From: Alentia gelatinosa | Taxonomy: Eukaryota > Annelida > Polychaeta > Phyllodocida > Polynoidae | Length of the DNA: 64,000 bases | Direction: 5' to 3' | Assembly: GCA_950022655.1 (NCBI GenBank) | Contig: OX465579.1 | Span: 134,549,118-134,613,117, forward strand | In this document: positions 58,060 to 64,000 of the stretch, in pieces | Position numbering within the stretch: position 1 is the first letter of the stretch | How the letters are laid out: each line of letters begins with the position of its first letter | Translations under genes and position numbers: made by a program | The notes under the pieces: generated by a model | Seen by the model: the letters and a program-made list of their open reading frames with translations, nothing else | Told to the model about the DNA's origin: nothing | Database searches by the model: none

Positions 58060-58400
58060 CTGACAGGGCTGTAAATAGGGCAGTAGTGAGTGTGGTTTCG
58101 GGGTTCTGATCTGCTACCGTGGCAGTGTTCAATCCCCAAAGTGTTGTCCGGAATGTGCACCTGGATATAGGTTCACTGACTGTGACGAGCACCCCTCTCT
58201 GCTGAATACCCCTGGAATCACTCAGCCGCATCTATACATTCTGAATGTCTATTGGGGGTATTGTGCACTAAAGGTTGGTGCAGGTCATTCAGATGAATCT
58301 GGTGAATACTTCAAGAAATCTCCCCTAACATTAAAGAACCCATTTCCTTAATGTTCCACACGACCCCACAGGAGGGTCAACCTTTCTTCTTCAACGAAAC
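58060..58400 (+). mobile_element. Possible second tRNA-headed SINE
   Basis: A B-box-like GTTCAATCC (58127-58135) lies about 43 bp after an A-box-like TAGTGAGTGTGG, followed by a body with TAACATTAAAGAACCCATTT. The A box is imperfect and no clear tail is seen. Confidence 0.4.
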
Positions 58401-61400
58401 TGTTTTGATGACGCGGTTTTATTTACAATGTATGCATACAATCTAAAAGCGTTTTAGAAGGCTGTGCTATTTAGAATTATGGATTTCTAAGGTTCTGATT
58501 GATTGTCAAAGCCTGACAAATAATCATGGTTGAAGTATACTCATCTATATGTTGATAGTGTTGAAGACCATCGGGGAAATACATAGCAGTGCGTAAGGAT
58601 TGGTCATTTTTTTTGTTATTCTATGAAAAGGAAGTTTTTGCTTTTCTCCTGTGCCCACTTTCCCTTTTTGAACCTCTCGTGAGGATGCTCTCGAGCATGA
58701 AATGGCAATTGCTATAGCTATGAATCATCATAATCATTCTCATGCCCATTTCATCATATTTACCATGTACATATTGTTGCTTATCGAAGAGGAAATATTC
58801 TTGGCCGAGATTCTTGTAATGGTTGTTGTGTCGGCATGAAAACTTGCTATGCAGAGTCTACACTTGTACCTTATTTGTGCACATTAAAATAGGGAAGAAA
58901 TAGGTCCGCTGTATATATGAACCTCATACTCTAATATTCGTGGATGTGGAAATTCTCTTTATACTCAATGACCACCAAAATAGATATGATTTGTTTCAAC
59001 CTATAAAACAATCCCCCCTTATTTCACGAAGTGGTATCTATGCAATACTTTACTAGACGTTGTTTTACAACAGCTATCAAAAGTCGACGTCTATTCTCAA
59101 CTTGACCTTGATCGCTAACTCGGTCCGGTCAGGTTATGACCTTAGAGGGGACGGCTCCTGCTTTTCATCACCGAGCTGTCCTTGGGCTTTTATAAAACTT
59201 TATTACCTGGAATGCCGACTCAAGAGTTTGAAGCCTTTCACACATACATGATAAATCCAATTCCCCACAATACTCATGTCCTCACTCTTCGAGACTTAAC
59301 ATGTAAATCTAGGCATGTCACCTCTGTAGCCATAGCATCCTAGAGAATGAAGGCTCTGTTTAAATTGAATTTCATACACAGCTAGCAAATTGTAGATTTA
59401 CAAGTATAAATACCGTTCAGAAGGTAGGAACGGGAGACGACCACCACAGCCCCACCTTCATATTGTCAAAAATGCTCTATCGCAGGTCAAATAGCAATCG
59501 TCAGGGTACAATTATTATGTGAGAGATTTTAGACTAAGGTGGGAGTGGAGAAATATCTAAATTGAGAAATCAAGTATATAATTTTCATCCCAGGAATATC
59601 GCAGGGATTATATAATGTAATCAATTGAGTTTTGATGAAATATTCAGCTTTGTAACTGGATCCTTGCCATGCCGTCAGACATTCGGACACTTCAGTAGGT
59701 ACTGCATCACAGCATCTTGTATGCGCTGATGTTGCAAGGTTGTAAACGCCGCTATGGGTCATCATGGTGCGTGAAGAGATTTTCCCACTTACCCGAATTC
59801 TTCACCTTCAAAAGATGCAACCAGGCATCATGTGACATGTGATATATATATTTCTTTTCATAGACACCCGGAGCGCACATGGTTGAATGCTTTACATGGG
59901 AGCCTTGGTTTAAGAGGGAAACCTTAATATTACTTTGTAATGATTGGGTTATTCTATTTAACACTCAAACTGATTGTTCTGTTAAGCAATCTGCACCATG
60001 CTTACTGTTCTTAAATTGTTCAAATTATGTCTACTATGATTCAAAGTATTGGGACAAGAGTATTCTAGTATATGCATTGAGGTTCTGGCACAGAAAAGGG
60101 CACCTATATGAGTTAAAGTCATAAATATGAGGCATTCTCACGGAAGGGAGGATCCTCTGTTTTTAGGTCCATCATGGTGTAAGTCGTTCAGCATTCGAGT
60201 TATACACCCGGTTTTTTTCATCAGATAGAGCTCAGTCAGAGCTACAACGCCATATATACTTTTACCTTGGTCAATGCATTAGAAGAGACAATATGATAGA
60301 AATACCACCCATGTTTCACTTTTTTTTGCCATAAACATGCACACAAACAAATAATAAATACAAACCATATTTGTTACTCCAAAATTGATCCCTTATAGAA
60401 TTATTGTCATGCACTTTTACCTTGGCTAAAATATGCCTTCTCTTTACATCGCCATTTTTCTCTATCATATTGAATAATGAAAAACTAGTTAACCGCTGTT
60501 TTTTCATGCATTGTAACCTTTATGGTGCATATTATGCACTGCATGAAAGCTGCATGAAAATTTCATGGATACACCCCCTCGTAAGTACGCGTATACAATG
60601 TATATTGGCATATCTGTATAAATATATGCCTATTTTGCATTCCAGCGTATATGGCGTTTACAACTGTGTTTTTCCTTGAATATGTCAGCGCAATGGCTGT
60701 ATTTGCCGTAAGAGAAATATCCTGTGCGAGACATGTATATGCGGGTCGTATACATATCCATATCCTTTGCAGCACCTGGAGTATATGTATTAAATATATA
60801 ATAAACATATCGTGAATACGCATGGCTATAAAAGAGTTTTAAAAAAAACGTGTACCAACAGGCCCCTGCAGCCTCCACACCTCATCAGTGCATTGTGTTT
60901 GGGAAGGAGGATGGGGCGGACGGGTGTGCGGAGCGGCCATCCAGCCATCCTGCCAACCAGCCCTGCCTTCCTGTCTCCCCTCCATACAGTATACCTGTGT
61001 GCCTGCACCAACACTGAAGCCCACACATATTATCAGAGTATTGTCTATTGGTGGGTAGACAGCTATGTGCATGGACGTGCGCACAGCTGGGCAGACGAGT
61101 AGAAGAAGCAGCGGCGGCGGCAGTGGCGGTGGCGGCGGCTGTGTGATATCTGATGAGACCTTGGGCTATGTATATACGGGACTAGAATTATATCTACAGA
61201 GTAATGGTGTTTTCAAAGTAAAATCTATCAAAAAAGGTCAAAAACAAAAAGAATTGGATTTATTATCTGTGATTAATCAATTGATACCTAATCGGATTTT
61301 AGAAAGGTTTCATTGCATAAGTTGGTAATATAAGAATGCATTTTTCATATTACACGGACTAAGATCATTAATGACAAATGAGTTTAAAAAACAACAGTGA

Positions 61401-61821
61401 TGTGCCCAGAGATTGGAACTATTAGACAGTGGCGTAAATATGCATAAACATAATTCCACCTGGTCTAGCATGGGCTATGTTCAAAATCAGGTGTATAAAT
61501 GATGCCAAATAGGACCAAATTATTTACGCCCGTGGAGACATATTTGTATACGTGGAATGTAAACATATGTAAACAGAAATTTTCATGCTGTAATGGAGGA
61601 AAATATTTTTAAAAACTGATAAGAAATTGACCGTGTACTCCATAAATGCTAGTATCATGGAAAGTCTTTATGACTAAAATGTGCTCATCTTGCCGTCGCT
61701 ACTTTCACTATTGTCGAAAGCACAGAAAAAAGATTAATATTCAAACAAACATTTTAGAAGTCCATTTTTCCCTACATGTTCTGTAAATTTTTTCTGATAC
61801 AAATAGCGTGAACACTGTGGG
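58401..61821. other. Non-coding stretch
   Basis: AT-rich, apart from a GC-richer patch at 60860-61150 with a GGC-rich microsatellite (about 61110-61140). No supported gene. Confidence 0.4.
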
Positions 61822-62250
61822 GACATAAAGATGAGATTTAGTACTGATCTTTATGTCGCTAATTAATAGGGTCTATGGGAACAAAGGTTTAAATTAGAAT
61901 TTGACTGTTCCAGTCTCAAACCCACCCTCAACCTATGTCCCACCCTCACTGATAGTCCGACCCTATATTCATGAGTTGAATATGAAATATTAGCCTTTAA
62001 AATGGTGACGTTAAGATGAGTACTCATCTTTATTTACATCGCCTATTTATATTTGTCTATAGGAACAAAGTTATATTTGACTGTTTCAGCCTCAAACTCA
62101 CCCTCATCCTATGACACACCCTTACGGATTGTTTCAGCATCATTACATGGACTAAACATGAGATATTAGCATTTAAAATGACGATGTAAAGATGACTAAG
62201 TTGTATCACTTATAGGATGTATTTACGTCGCCCATCTATATACATATACC
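61822..62250 (+). repeat. Diverged tandem repeat, unit about 180 bp
   Basis: Units start at 61822, 62007 and 62183 (the last partial). Each begins with a GACRTNAAGATGA-type sequence, carries a GGAACAAAG...TTTGACTGTT block, then CTCAAACCCACCCTCA and a TATTAGC-TTTAAAATG end. A small hairpin (AAAGATGAG...CTGATCTTT) sits at the unit start. Confidence 0.7.
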
Positions 62251-62366
62251 TGGCTACATTAGATTCATGTGACCAGAGTGGTTCTATCAGTGAGGGTGAG
62301 ACATGTTTAGAGTTTTAGGCTGAAACTATAGGTTTTCAACTTTTTTTCTTTCTTGGCAGAGACATA

Positions 62367-62445
62367 CAGTAAAACCCCACTTAAGGGGGCCATCCTCCGT
62401 ACCAAGCCAGGTGTTCCCTTAACCAGGGTGCCCCCTTAGGCAAGG
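62367..62445 (+). repeat. Possible pogo/Tigger-like transposon terminus
   Basis: ACAGTAAAACCCCACTTAAG followed by a G-rich inverted stretch (CCCTTAACCAGGGTGCCCCCTTA) resembles the CAGTAAAACCYC ends of pogo-like elements (from memory). No matching second end or transposase was found. Confidence 0.35.
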
Positions 62446-64000
62446 TGTTAGGCTATGTAGTATATATAATTCCTTTATACAGGTAATGAGGTATGCCTAT
62501 TTAAACATCCACGACCCCCGAGTCGTAAAGCCTGGCGTCCATTGAGCTCGCGATACACTACGATAGGCGTTATGATGCATCTACAGAATCGATATCGCGT
62601 TGGAAAACCAACTTTGATCCGTGGTGGGTACACCCAAAGATGATGATGCACGCGTCTATCGTTGTTCTTCTGTACGTTTTATTAAGATTATCGTGGCGTT
62701 ATCTACCTGTGTGTATCCTTTCCTCACAAGGCACAAGAAATAGACAGTGATGTAAGAGGAAACTCCTCACTCAAGAATATAAATATGTGTAGTAATTCCA
62801 GCTTGACATAACACGACCAAGCATGCAAGCAGTTACAGCATGGTTCAATAGTGGAGGGACGGTGAGGCTGAAAAGCTGAAACCACAAAGTACATGTACAA
62901 CAAATATTCGAGAAAGAAAAGCAACTATTTGAAAAAAAAGGAGGGGGAGGGTAAGAGGAAGAAGTAGGACAGCAGATGGTTTTATTCTATCATGCTTTGC
63001 ATGCAAACGCAATGACTTCACAGTGATTAAAGCAAAAAGTCTGCATTTCCCCTTTCTATAGATTATCCGGAAATTAAACTTTGTAATGACACGATTCGAT
63101 GTAACTGCATTGTAATTAATTATTTTTCAGTGAGAAGCGAAGATTGAATTTGGCCTGTCTCGTATCGCATTATTTTTGCTTTGCGTACACACCTATTGGG
63201 GTATGAGGAATTGTGTTTGTGGTAGCAAAAATTTAACTTCTCTAATGAAAGATAGTACTTGGATCACTTATAGGATATTACTACCATAGTATTTAAAGTC
63301 AAATTTTCTATCTGCTGCACATAAAGTATCCCGCTATGTAATGTAGATGACAACGATGGCAAAATAAAATAACAGGGAGGGCCGCGCTATGAAAACCAAG
63401 AGACCGACTATCCGGCCTTCGAGATTTAAGACGGGAGTTTGACTTATAATCAATAATACCTTATTTGACGTTAGTGATCACCATAAAGGACATGTATATA
63501 CATGCACAATTTCTAGAGATGTTTATCCCTGTCCAACCCTTTCCAAGCTTTTCACAATAGCTTTGCACTGCAGCACGATACCTCCAAATATTCATGTATA
63601 TATCAGAGGATGATACCTCCGTAGTTTTTGATTCAGTACATAAGATACCTAAGGATGCCATGATACGATCCTTTAGATACCGTGGCATTTCTATGGAGAG
63701 TTTTAGGTAACAGTTGTATTGCAGGAAGCGTCTAACCTGTGATGCGATGTCAGGGGTATTGGGTGCTGAATCGAAAGGGTTTATCAAAGAACCGGTGTTC
63801 CCAAAAGTCCCCCATCCCCTCGCTGTGTACGTTCTTTATGGATGGCCCCTTTTGGAGGTCTAACTGAGGTACCGTTGTCCACCACCAGATAGCAGGCCAA
63901 TCAACATCCTGGTAAATCTTCTATGAATTTACAACTGGTCTTGATATAGCCGCAGGTGGCAGCACCAGTTTATCGTGTACCACAGACATATGAGTACAAT
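62446..64000. other. Non-coding stretch to window end
   Basis: A 108-codon minus-strand frame (63461-63787) has a fairly balanced composition (a segment reads MPRYLKDRIMASLGILC) and could be an exon or transposon remnant, but I do not recognise it. Confidence 0.35.

Overview
The window looks like a chromosome segment of an invertebrate animal, most likely a mollusc or another lophotrochozoan. It is AT-rich with long non-coding stretches. One gene is recognisable, with large introns and consensus splice sites. It also carries tRNA-headed SINE-like repeats whose tail contains GACGTTAAA and CAAACAAACA, and families of palindromic MITE-like elements. Species is inferred only from these features.

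Bases 1-15,661 are dominated by two copies of one Ty3/gypsy LTR retrotransposon arranged head to head. Copy B (plus strand, 6535-15657) is complete: identical 448-bp LTRs, a tRNA-Leu-type primer binding site, gag, a -1 frame-shifted pol (protease, RT, RNase H, integrase, GPY/F), a purine tract and an ATAC target duplication. Copy A (minus strand, 1-3062) is cut by the window edge and matches copy B wherever compared. The pol frame does not end after integrase. It runs on for roughly 880 codons through a basic region, two C2H2 zinc fingers and a proline-rich segment, then stops at a UGA followed by CAG UUA, after which the same frame stays open for 191 codons into the 3' LTR. Between the copies (3130-5152) is a nested foldback DNA element with long imperfect inverted arms.

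From 15.7 to 26 kb there is repeat-bearing non-coding DNA: a MITE, a 38-bp direct repeat, a SINE, and one weak possible exon near 17.4-17.9 kb.

Bases about 26.2-49 kb hold a small-Maf bZIP transcription factor gene on the plus strand in three coding exons (26966-27370, 35028-35120, 47954-48454), all joined in phase 0. The last exon carries the conserved extended homology region, basic region and leucine zipper. The first exon adds an unusual His/Gln-rich N-terminus with 18 consecutive glutamines. Intron 2 contains an RFX X-box-like site next to two perfect CREs.

Bases 49-64 kb show no convincing gene. They contain another MITE of the same family, a SINE-like element, an array of ATAAGCCGA-type motifs, a roughly 180-bp diverged tandem repeat, and a possible pogo/Tigger-like transposon end.
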